Part shown: positions 16,460 to 24,134 of the stretch, piece by piece | How the letters are laid out: every line of letters begins with the position of its first letter | Position numbering within the stretch: the stretch's first letter is position 1 | Source of the DNA: an uncultured Acetatifactor sp. | GTDB lineage: Bacteria; Bacillota; Clostridia; Lachnospirales; Lachnospiraceae | Length of the DNA: 44,464 nt | NCBI GenBank assembly: GCA_910584375.1 | Contig: CAJUAH010000035.1 | Coordinates: 1-44,464, forward strand | Direction: 5' to 3' | Translations under genes and position numbers: made by a program | Notes under the pieces: model-generated | What the model saw: only the letters and a program-made list of their open reading frames with translations | What the model was told of the DNA's origin: nothing | The model's database searches: none

Positions 16460-19177
16460 ATGGATACGATGAAAACGGCGCCGAATATAGAAAATTTGAG
16501 CCTGACAGATCTGATCGATCTGGAAACCCTGCAACTGATACAGGAATCTTTCTCCAGTATGGCGGGCGTTGCCTCTCTGATTACGGACAGGAACGGCATT
16601 GCCCTCACGGAGGGTTCCTGTTTTTCAGATTTTTGCGCCCGATATGTGCGCGCTACTTCTAAGGGCCGGAAACGTTGTGAAGAATGCGACAGGCTGGGGG
16701 CGGAGACGACCGAGAAGGATGGGGCTCCCTGCGCCTACCGCTGCCATGCGGGACTCATGGATTTTGCCGTACCCATCCGTGTCTCCGGCCAAAAGATAGG
16801 ATGCTTTATCGGCGGGCAGGTGTTGACGCGGAAACCGGACGAGGAGCAGATCCGGCAGGTAGCGCTGGATATTGGCGTGAACCCGGAGGAGCTTGTAGCG
16901 GCGGTGCGCAGGGTGAACATTATCAAGGAGGAGGATGTGAGCGCTAAAGTGGCCGCTCTCTCCAACATCGCCAATGTCCTTTCTGATATAGCGTACAACA
17001 AATATCAACTAAATGTAAAGAACGAGGAGCTTTTAAAATCCTCCAACATGAAATCCGATTTTCTGGCCAATATGAGCCATGAGATCCGCACGCCCATGAA
17101 CGCGATCATAGGAATGGCCGAGATGACACTGCGGGAGGAGCTGCCGCCTCTGGCCAAGGAATATGTGGGGCAAATCAAGTCCTCCGGCCAGACACTTCTC
17201 ACGATCATCAACGATATTCTGGATTTTTCCAAGATAGAGTCCGGCATGATGACGATCAGCGAGGTGGAGTACGAACCCATGTCGATGGTCAATGACGTGA
17301 CCAATATTATCATGACGCGGATCGGCAGCAAGGAGCTGGAGCTCACCGTGGATGTGGATCCCAGACTCCCCCATGAGCTCTGCGGCGACAATATCCGTAT
17401 CAAGCAGATCATGATCAATCTGGCCAACAACGCCATCAAGTTTACCAAGATGGGCAATGTCCACCTGCAGGTGGGTTTCCGAAAGACCAAAAGAAATACG
17501 CTGGCGCTCAAGATCTCGGTGTCCGATACCGGGAGCGGTATCAAGGAGAGCGACATGGATAAGCTCTTCAAATCTTTCCAGCAGCTCGACAGCAAGCGCA
17601 ACCGCAATATAGAGGGAGCCGGATTGGGGCTGGCGATCTGTAAGCAGCTCGTATCCCTGATGGGAGGGGAGATCAAGGTTAAGAGCGAATACGGCAAAGG
17701 CAGTACATTTTCCTTTGCAATCCCTCAGAAGATAGTGGATGACGCGCCCTCCGTCGGGCGTATGGAAGATAAAATATCGGCGATAGGACTTTTGTCCGGC
17801 GACTATGCCGCCATGCAGATCAGAACGGATATGCAGCGGCTGGGGGTAAATTACCGGGGACTGGCCTCAGAGAGAGATCTGGACAGACTGGGTAATCAGA
17901 AGATAGGATATCTGTTCGTGGAACAGTCCATGATGACGGAAGAGGTACAGGATTTCCTGCGGTCCCGCCCGGATATACGCGGTGTGGTGCTGGCGGATTA
18001 CCGCGAAATGTGCCGTTACAATCTGGACAATGTGCTCGTTGTCAAAAAGCCGTTGTATACCTTGAGCCTGGCCAATATCCTGCAGGGGAGCAAGACGGAT
18101 ATGAGCTATAACCGTCCGGACGCGGAGGATTTCAGCTTTATCGCTCCCGACGCGGATATTCTGATCGTGGATGACAACGCCATCAATCTGACGGTGGCAA
18201 AGGGACTGCTGAGCCCGATGAACATGCGGATCGAGACGGCGCAGAGCGGCAGGGAGGCGGTCTTTAAAGTCACGGAGAAAAAATATGACCTGATCTTTAT
18301 GGATCATATGATGCCTGAGATGGACGGGGTGGAGGCCACCAGGATCATTCGGCAGACGCTGGGAGAAAACGGTCAGATTCCCATCCTGGCCCTGACGGCG
18401 AACGCAATGGAAGGCACCAAAGAGATGTTTATCAGCGAGGGCATGAATGATCTGGTGATCAAACCCATTGAGATAAAGGACATTGTATCCAAACTTCGCA
18501 AGTGGCTGCCGCCGGAGAAGATCCACAAAAAGCAGCATACCGACAGGACGGCGGGACAGGCCGTCAGCGGCGATATGGCCGCGCAGGTGACCAATATCGT
18601 CATCGATGGGCTGGACGTGCAGAAAGCCATGGGATTTCTGGGCAATGAGGAGCTGTTTTGGGCCGTGCTGAAGGAATATTACCGTGTCATCGACAAAAAG
18701 TACGCCTTGATCAGACAGTATGAACAGGAAGAAAAATGGCATGAATATACCATAGAGGTTCATTCCCTCAAAAGCGCCTCCCGCCAGATCGGCGCGTTTG
18801 AATTGGCAGAGACCGCGGCGCAGATGGAGGCCGCCGGAAACGCCCGCAATGGAGAACTGATCCACAAGATCAATCCGGGAATGCTTGCAGAATATTTGTT
18901 CTATAAAGACATTCTGGCGCCGTACTTTACCCGGGAGGATGAGGAGAAAGGAAATAAGCAGATCTACAGCGGAGAACTGAGCGGCCTGTTTGCACAGATG
19001 CGGGAGGCCCTGGAGAATCTGGATATGGACGCCATGGAGGATACCATTCAGAGCATGGACCGGTATTCCTATGGCGACGCGCAGGACGCGTATTTTGAGC
19101 AGTTAAAAGACGCCGTGGACGACATGGACACGGAACAATGTGAAGAGATACTTGACGCATGGGAGGCAAGTCTGTAG
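16460..19177 (+). CDS. Hybrid sensor histidine kinase: PocR - HisKA - HATPase - pseudo-REC - REC - Hpt
   Basis: This 905-residue soluble kinase starts with a PocR ligand-binding domain (about 10-190; Cys-rich CARYVRATSKGRKRCEECD and CAYRCHAG segments). Then come HisKA with phospho-acceptor His207 (NMSHEIRTPMN), HATPase with NLANNAIKF, DTGSGI and GAGLGLAI, a receiver-like segment lacking the aspartate (about 435-545), a true receiver with Asp615 (FMDHMMPEMDG), and an Hpt domain with His768 (VHSLKSASRQIG). A last acidic helical tail follows. There is no membrane helix, so the signal is cytoplasmic. PocR domains are known or proposed to bind small hydrocarbon derivatives such as 1,2-propanediol. 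It sits 23 bases after the response regulator with an identical initiation region. Two terminal phosphorelay domains imply a multistep relay. Confidence 0.93.
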   Translation: MDTMKTAPNIENLSLTDLIDLETLQLIQESFSSMAGVASLITDRNGIALTEGSCFSDFCARYVRATSKGRKRCEECDRLGAETTEKDGAPCAYRCHAGLMDFAVPIRVSGQKIGCFIGGQVLTRKPDEEQIRQVALDIGVNPEELVAAVRRVNIIKEEDVSAKVAALSNIANVLSDIAYNKYQLNVKNEELLKSSNMKSDFLANMSHEIRTPMNAIIGMAEMTLREELPPLAKEYVGQIKSSGQTLLTIINDILDFSKIESGMMTISEVEYEPMSMVNDVTNIIMTRIGSKELELTVDVDPRLPHELCGDNIRIKQIMINLANNAIKFTKMGNVHLQVGFRKTKRNTLALKISVSDTGSGIKESDMDKLFKSFQQLDSKRNRNIEGAGLGLAICKQLVSLMGGEIKVKSEYGKGSTFSFAIPQKIVDDAPSVGRMEDKISAIGLLSGDYAAMQIRTDMQRLGVNYRGLASERDLDRLGNQKIGYLFVEQSMMTEEVQDFLRSRPDIRGVVLADYREMCRYNLDNVLVVKKPLYTLSLANILQGSKTDMSYNRPDAEDFSFIAPDADILIVDDNAINLTVAKGLLSPMNMRIETAQSGREAVFKVTEKKYDLIFMDHMMPEMDGVEATRIIRQTLGENGQIPILALTANAMEGTKEMFISEGMNDLVIKPIEIKDIVSKLRKWLPPEKIHKKQHTDRTAGQAVSGDMAAQVTNIVIDGLDVQKAMGFLGNEELFWAVLKEYYRVIDKKYALIRQYEQEEKWHEYTIEVHSLKSASRQIGAFELAETAAQMEAAGNARNGELIHKINPGMLAEYLFYKDILAPYFTREDEEKGNKQIYSGELSGLFAQMREALENLDMDAMEDTIQSMDRYSYGDAQDAYFEQLKDAVDDMDTEQCEEILDAWEASL

Positions 19178-19215
19178 AGCTCTGCGTTCAAGAAAGGAAT
19201 CAGGAAAATTTGCCG

Positions 19216-19256
19216 CCGCCCGGTCCTGGAAACAGGACCGGGCGGTACATATTTTT
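19216..19256 (+). terminator. Strong rho-independent terminator after the SseB-regulator-kinase operon
   Basis: A perfect 13-base GC-rich stem (19216-19228 with 19233-19245) is closed by a GAAA loop and followed by TACATATTTTTA. It separates the signalling operon from the SpoIIQ-like gene. Confidence 0.9.
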
Positions 19257-19272
19257 ATAGCGGAACACTTTC

Positions 19273-19302
19273 GTATAATTTGCCATTTTTGGGGTAAGAA
19301 TA
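19273..19302 (+). promoter_or_regulatory. Predicted sigma-F (forespore) promoter
   Basis: GTATA (19273-19277) matches the Bacillus subtilis sigma-F -35 consensus GYWTA. GGTAAGAATA (19293-19302) matches the -10 consensus GGNRANANTW at every specified position, and the spacer is exactly 15 bases. The downstream gene resembles SpoIIQ, a classic sigma-F target. A TATAAT at 19274-19279 overlaps but has no -35 partner. Confidence 0.75.
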
Positions 19303-19378
19303 TCCATAGAGTAAGCAAAGCAAATCTCAAAATGACAATAAAAGGTAAAAGGTCCGCGTCTGCGGACGGGAGGTGTTC

Positions 19379-20404
19379 ATGCGTAATAACAGAAAACAGA
19401 ATATCAGAAAAGAGAGAATCATTATGATCGCGTCCTCGGCTTTTGTAATGGCAGCCCTGACCATGACAGGAGTATATATGAAGGAGAACAGTGCGCAAAA
19501 TCAGGACAACGGATACAGCATTGACTTCACAGAGATCGAGGATCAGGCCGGTGACAACGGTCAGAATACCGGCGGCTCCGGACAGAACCAGAATACCCAG
19601 ACGCCCGGAAACATTCCTCACAACGCGACTACCGTTCAGGAGTTCCCGGAAGATGATCTGGACTATCTGCCTATGGAGGAGGCCGGTTCTTCCCTGATCC
19701 AGATCCCCGGCCTGACGGACGGCATAAGGTCGGAGGCGGATGTGACCAGTGACGAACAGCTGGCCATGTTGGAAGAGCAGAAAGCGGCGGAGAGCCAGTC
19801 TCAGGAGCGCGAAGATAAACCCCAGGAGAGCAGCCGGCCGGAGAGCGGAGCGGCCACAGCAGCCCCTGCTCTGGAACAGCCCATGCTCCCGGAGCAGACT
19901 TTTGTAGAGCAAGGGCCTGTGCTGGAAGAGCAGCCGGTCATGGAGGGGCAGCCCGTATGGGAGGCACAGCCGGAGACCAGGATACTGGGATTTTCCGCCG
20001 ATCAGGGTCTGGTGCGGCCGGTGACGGGAGACGTACTGATCCCTTACAGTATGGATCGGACCGTGTATTTTACCACGCTGGATCAGTATAAATACAATCC
20101 GGCGACCGTGTACCGTGTGGAGGAAGGCACACAGGTCATGGCCTGCGCCGAGGCGCGGGTGGCGTCTGTATTCAGCAATGAAGAGATCGGACAGGCCGTA
20201 ACGCTGGATCTGGGTAACGGATACCAGGTGGTATATGGTCAGTTACAGTCCTTGAATGTATCGGAGGGCGACTATGTGAGCCCCGGACAGATCATCGCCA
20301 CAGTGGCGGCTCCCACCATTTATTACAGCCTGGAGGGCAGCAATCTCTATTTCCTGCTGGAGCAGGACGGAGCGGCGCTGGATCCGCAGAGTATGTATTT
20401 TTGA
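19379..20404 (+). CDS. SpoIIQ-like membrane protein with a degenerate M23/LytM domain
   Basis: The 341-residue protein has a short basic N-terminus, one membrane helix (about residues 16-36), a long low-complexity Gln/Glu/Pro-rich extracellular stalk (about 40-210) and a C-terminal LytM-type beta domain (about 215-335). The domain aligns as VYRVEEGTQVMACAEARV...LGNGYQVVYGQL...GDYVSPGQIIATV, but the zinc ligands are missing: Gln replaces the usual His in YGQL and no HxH is seen. It should therefore be a scaffold rather than a peptidase. Together with the sigma-F promoter this fits SpoIIQ, the forespore half of the engulfment channel that binds SpoIIIAH. The ATG at 19379 follows GGGAGG by 5 bases; a GTG two codons earlier is less likely. 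A GTCCGC/GCGGAC hairpin (19352-19367) abuts the RBS. Confidence 0.8.
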   Translation: MRNNRKQNIRKERIIMIASSAFVMAALTMTGVYMKENSAQNQDNGYSIDFTEIEDQAGDNGQNTGGSGQNQNTQTPGNIPHNATTVQEFPEDDLDYLPMEEAGSSLIQIPGLTDGIRSEADVTSDEQLAMLEEQKAAESQSQEREDKPQESSRPESGAATAAPALEQPMLPEQTFVEQGPVLEEQPVMEGQPVWEAQPETRILGFSADQGLVRPVTGDVLIPYSMDRTVYFTTLDQYKYNPATVYRVEEGTQVMACAEARVASVFSNEEIGQAVTLDLGNGYQVVYGQLQSLNVSEGDYVSPGQIIATVAAPTIYYSLEGSNLYFLLEQDGAALDPQSMYF

Positions 20405-20478
20405 CGCGCAGGTCGCACATCACTGTGCTTGCCGGACGACCGCGCACATCTTATTACCTTCGTAAATAAGGAAAGGAC

Positions 20479-21684
20479 ATGGGCGTAGAGATGGATATCA
20501 TAAACGGTTTGATTCATACCATGGGAGAGCAGGGTACCATCGAGCATGGCGCGGTTCATGTGGAAAACGGTAAAATAGCATGGGTGGGAACCATGGAACA
20601 GTGGTGCGGAAGATACCGTGCAGCGGGCAGCGAACCGGTGCTGGACGCATGCGGCGGCTGGGTGCTGCCCGGTATCATCGAAGCCCACTGCCATATGGGG
20701 ATCACCGAGGAAAAAAAGGGAATGGAGGGGGACGACTGCAATGAGACAGTGGATCCCGTCACTCCCTGGCTGCGGGCCATAGACGCCATCAACAGTATGG
20801 ACGCCGCCTTTGACGACGCTGTGCGGGCAGGTATCACGGCGGCCATGATCGGCCCAGGCAGTTCCAATGTGGTGGGCGGGCAGTTCGCCCTGGTAAAGAC
20901 AAGGGGCAGGAGGATCGACGATATCATCGTAAAGGCTCCTGCGGCCATGAAGGTGGCCTTCGGGGAGAATCCCAAGGTCAATTATTCCGGTCAGGGAAAA
21001 AGCCCCTCCACCCGCATGGCCATAGCGGGTATGCTGCGTCGGGAGCTCTTTGAGGCAACAGACTATCTGGAGCGGAAAGAGCAGGCGCGGGAGCAGGGGG
21101 AGAGCTTTCAGGAGGACTTTACCAAGGAGTGCTGGATCCCGGTGCTGCGGCGGGAGATTCCGCTGAAAGCCCATGTGCATCGGGTGGACGATATCTTCAC
21201 GGCCATTCGGATCGCCAGAGAGTTTGACCTTAATATGACTCTGGATCATTGCAGCGAGGGACACCTGATCGCGCAGGAACTGGCGGCGGAGGGATACCCT
21301 GCCATCGTAGGCCCCGATCTGACCAGCCGGAACAAGATAGAGGTGCAGAACGTGGCATTCAAGACCGCGGGCGTGTTGGCCCGGGCCGGTGTGCTGGTGG
21401 CTGTCACTACGGATCATCCGGTATCCCAGATCCAGTCCCTGCCCCTGTGCGCGGGTCTGGCTGTCAAGGCCGGACTGCCCATGGAGCAGGGACTTAAGGC
21501 GATTACGGTGAATGCGGCCCGGATCTGCGGGGCGGCGGACAGATTGGGAACGCTGGAGCCGGGAAAGGACGCGGACATAGCGATATTCAGCGGCAATCCC
21601 ATGGAGGTGTTTACCCGGACGCTGTACACGGTGATCGACGGACGGGTGGTGTTCGCGGAGGAAGGAGAGGACAGCGCCTCCTGA
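20479..21684 (+). CDS. Metal-dependent amidohydrolase (imidazolonepropionase-like)
   Basis: The 401-residue protein has a TIM-barrel amidohydrolase core within the split beta-sandwich of the superfamily. Metal ligands are visible in order: AHCHMG near residue 72 (HxH), KAHVHR near 234, DHCSEGH near 254 and TTDHPVS near 313 (final Asp). The C-terminal GTLEPGKDADIAIFSGNP segment is typical. Substrates in this branch are cyclic amides or related C-N compounds, and the precise one cannot be read from sequence. GGAAAGGA precedes the ATG. The stop codon lies inside a terminator hairpin. An inverted repeat (GGTCG/CGACC at about 20410-20443) lies between it and the SpoIIQ-like gene without a T-run. 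Confidence 0.85.
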   Translation: MGVEMDIINGLIHTMGEQGTIEHGAVHVENGKIAWVGTMEQWCGRYRAAGSEPVLDACGGWVLPGIIEAHCHMGITEEKKGMEGDDCNETVDPVTPWLRAIDAINSMDAAFDDAVRAGITAAMIGPGSSNVVGGQFALVKTRGRRIDDIIVKAPAAMKVAFGENPKVNYSGQGKSPSTRMAIAGMLRRELFEATDYLERKEQAREQGESFQEDFTKECWIPVLRREIPLKAHVHRVDDIFTAIRIAREFDLNMTLDHCSEGHLIAQELAAEGYPAIVGPDLTSRNKIEVQNVAFKTAGVLARAGVLVAVTTDHPVSQIQSLPLCAGLAVKAGLPMEQGLKAITVNAARICGAADRLGTLEPGKDADIAIFSGNPMEVFTRTLYTVIDGRVVFAEEGEDSAS

Positions 21685-21702
21685 AAAACAGGCGCTGTTT
21701 TG
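21671..21702 (+). terminator. Terminator overlapping the amidohydrolase stop codon
   Basis: ACAGCGCCT (21671-21679) pairs perfectly with AGGCGCTGT (21690-21698), followed by TTTT. The TGA stop is in the loop. Confidence 0.7.
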
Positions 21703-21763
21703 AGCGCTGCGTTTTGACGCAGAGGCGTATCCGCCGGGGGCTGGGAAAAATGGCAGGAAAGAC

Positions 21764-21792
21764 TTTACCGCCGGGGTTTATTTTGTTATACT
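21764..21792 (+). promoter_or_regulatory. Probable sigma-A promoter of the envelope cluster
   Basis: TATACT (21787-21792, five of six) and TTTACC (21764-21769, four of six) are 17 bases apart. Together they lie about 50 bases before the first gene of the cluster. Confidence 0.55.
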
Positions 21793-21840
21793 AGGGGATA
21801 GCGATGTGCTTGTCAGATACGGATGGAGCGGGAGGCTGCG

Positions 21841-23193
21841 GTGAGAGTACGGAAGGGATATAAGAAAATAGTGGCTTATGCGCTCTGCTTTTGCCTGGCG
21901 GCGGGGACCTGCGGCTGCGGCTGGGTGGCCGAGTCGGAGGTCGGACAGCAGCAGACGGCCCTGGCTGAGAGCGATGGAGCTGACCGGGAGGAAGACTTTC
22001 GTCTGCTGCCGGAGGCGGAACTGGACTACCAGGTGCCGGAGCAGTATCCGGGCGTATGGGTCAGCCTGGGAGGCTATGACAGCAAGGGCAGCAAGGAGGT
22101 ATACTTTTGCGGGCGCAGTCTGCCGGAAACCTTTCGGGTCATGGACGCTGCCACCGGGCAGTGTGTATACACCGGACGATTGGAGGAGGACAGGTACGAT
22201 GAAGAAACCGGAGAATATAATAGTTATGGAGAGTTTACGGATTTTGTGGATGTGGGAGAATATTACATAGAGTGTGATATTATCGGCAGATCCTATTCCT
22301 TTACGCTGCAGGAAGAGCGGCTGCGGGAACAGTTTGACCTGACGCTGACACAGATACGGCAGCAGGGACGGGAGACGCTCTCCGGCGCGGAGTCTGTTCG
22401 CGCCATACTGCAGCAGGTGATTCTGGTGCTGCTCTCCTATGAGCTGTACCCGGATCTGTATGAGGACGGGGACGGCAATCAGATACCGGATGTTCTGGAA
22501 TATACCACAGAGGCTGTGCGTGCCGTCGTGGGGCGGCAGGAATCCGCGGAATCGGACGATCTGGCCTATGAACTGGCGGCGGCGTTGGCGAAATACAGCT
22601 ATATTTATCAGAAATACGACAGCAGATATGCCACGGATATCGTACAGATCGCGGCGGGACTGTGGCAGCGGGCGGAAAAGACCGAAGACCCCGGGGATGA
22701 GGCCAGGCTGCTGGCAGCTGCGGAGCTGTACCGCGCCACAGGGCAGAGAAAATATGTGACCGCGCTGGAGGCATCTCAGGGGGGGCTGCCGGATAAGGCG
22801 GAGCAGGGGGAACTGGGCCGCTATGATTACCTGGCCGCCGTTACCTATTTAGCCACTAAACAGAAGGTCAAGGTAGATATCTGCGATATGCTGATCCGAA
22901 AACTGATGAACCGGGGAGGGCAGATTACGGAGGGAATCCCTCATCTGGCTCACCGGGAGACAGATCTGAGTGAGTCTGCGATAGAGGAGATGATGTGGGA
23001 TATGGCGCTGCTATCGGCGGTCAACTATATGATCACCAACTATGAGTATGGCCGTATGATAGAGAGCCAGCACTATTTTCTGTGGGGCTGTAATGCCAGA
23101 TCCTATTGTTTCTGGGAGCGGGACATCAGCCAGAGACCGTCCTGGACGGCCTGTTACCTGCTGATGCTGTGCGATATGCGGGTCAATGAGTAG
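21841..23193 (+). CDS. Secreted lipoprotein-like protein resembling GH9 with a cellulase Ig-like N-terminal domain
   Basis: The 450-residue protein starts, by my choice, at the GTG at 21841, because GGGAGG lies 5 bases before it. This places a basic N-terminus directly before a hydrophobic signal segment ending in a Cys-rich stretch (about residues 20-28), which may be a lipoprotein cleavage site. A region of about 80-145 with the YYIECDIIGRSYSFTL end resembles the immunoglobulin-like domain that precedes GH9 catalytic domains. The rest is alpha-helical like the GH9 toroid. I cannot find the DAGD catalytic motif of true GH9 enzymes or the later His and Glu motifs, so hydrolysis is doubtful and it may be a carbohydrate-binding envelope protein. 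It is the first gene of the cluster with the alpha/beta hydrolase and MurF-like ligase. Confidence 0.7.
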   Translation: MRVRKGYKKIVAYALCFCLAAGTCGCGWVAESEVGQQQTALAESDGADREEDFRLLPEAELDYQVPEQYPGVWVSLGGYDSKGSKEVYFCGRSLPETFRVMDAATGQCVYTGRLEEDRYDEETGEYNSYGEFTDFVDVGEYYIECDIIGRSYSFTLQEERLREQFDLTLTQIRQQGRETLSGAESVRAILQQVILVLLSYELYPDLYEDGDGNQIPDVLEYTTEAVRAVVGRQESAESDDLAYELAAALAKYSYIYQKYDSRYATDIVQIAAGLWQRAEKTEDPGDEARLLAAAELYRATGQRKYVTALEASQGGLPDKAEQGELGRYDYLAAVTYLATKQKVKVDICDMLIRKLMNRGGQITEGIPHLAHRETDLSESAIEEMMWDMALLSAVNYMITNYEYGRMIESQHYFLWGCNARSYCFWERDISQRPSWTACYLLMLCDMRVNE

Positions 23194-23330
23194 GCGAAAA
23201 ACGGGCAGTGCGTCACCGGGGCCGCCGACGGACGAACAGATGCGTAACAGGCAGCGTGCATATGGGACTGCGGATCGGTGGGAAGAGACGCGGTGCGCCG
23301 CCGGGTTCGCGATTGAAAGAGGAGAATGGC

Positions 23331-24134
23331 ATGGAAATGATATTTCAGGGTCTGAAAGTCCAGTACATAGAACAGGGGCAGGGACCGCTGGTGGTGCTGT
23401 TTCACGGCTGGGGCGCCAACAAGGAGCTGTTTGGCCCCCTGATCGGTACGCTGGCGACGCAGTACCGGGTGGCGGCGCCGGACACGCCGGGGTTCGGACA
23501 GAGCCAGGAACCTCGTGAACCCTGGGAATTGGCGGATTACTGTGCGTTTTGCAAGGCGTTTGTGGAGCATGTATCAGGGCCGGGGGACGGCGAAGTGATT
23601 CTGATGGGACATTCCCACGGAGGGCGCACTTTGATCCGGCTGGTGGGCAGCGGGATGCTGCGTCCCAGAACGGTCAAAAAGCTGGTTCTGATCGACAGCG
23701 CAGGGATCGTCCATGAAAAGACGCCCCAGCAGCTGCGCCGGATCAAACGCTATAAGCGTGGAAAACAGTTCTTGAGCCTGCCGCCGGTAAAAGCGCTTTT
23801 TCCCCATGCGCTGGAGAGATTGCAGAGCCGCAGCGGCTCGGCGGACTACCGGGCGGCGTCCCCTGTCATGCGCCAGAGCATGGTGAAGGTGGTCAACGAG
23901 GACGTGCGGGAATATCTGCCCCGGATAGAGGCGGAGACTTTGCTGGTGTGGGGGGAGCAGGATCAGGATACGCCCGTCTCTGACGGGAAACTGATGGAAC
24001 AGATGATCCCCGGCTCCGGGCTGGCGGTGCTGGCCGGGGCGGGACATTTTTGCTTTATCGACCGGCAGTACCAGTTTTTGGCGGTGATGCGTTCCTTTCT
24101 GGGAATAGACGGCAATAGGGGGGTGCATGGATGA
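23331..24134 (+). CDS. Alpha/beta hydrolase
   Basis: The 267-residue protein has the full catalytic apparatus of the alpha/beta hydrolase fold: oxyanion-hole HGWG near residue 25, nucleophile Ser95 in GHSHGG, an acidic residue in WGEQDQDTP near 210 and His239 in GAGHF. There is no signal peptide, so it should be cytoplasmic. I start at 23331 because AGAGGAG lies 6 bases upstream; the open frame to 23208 gives arginine-rich sequence with no homology. Its stop overlaps the start of the MurF-like gene in an ATGA, so the two are translationally coupled. The substrate is unknown; the neighbours suggest a precursor or lipid-linked intermediate of the envelope. Confidence 0.88.
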   Translation: MEMIFQGLKVQYIEQGQGPLVVLFHGWGANKELFGPLIGTLATQYRVAAPDTPGFGQSQEPREPWELADYCAFCKAFVEHVSGPGDGEVILMGHSHGGRTLIRLVGSGMLRPRTVKKLVLIDSAGIVHEKTPQQLRRIKRYKRGKQFLSLPPVKALFPHALERLQSRSGSADYRAASPVMRQSMVKVVNEDVREYLPRIEAETLLVWGEQDQDTPVSDGKLMEQMIPGSGLAVLAGAGHFCFIDRQYQFLAVMRSFLGIDGNRGVHG

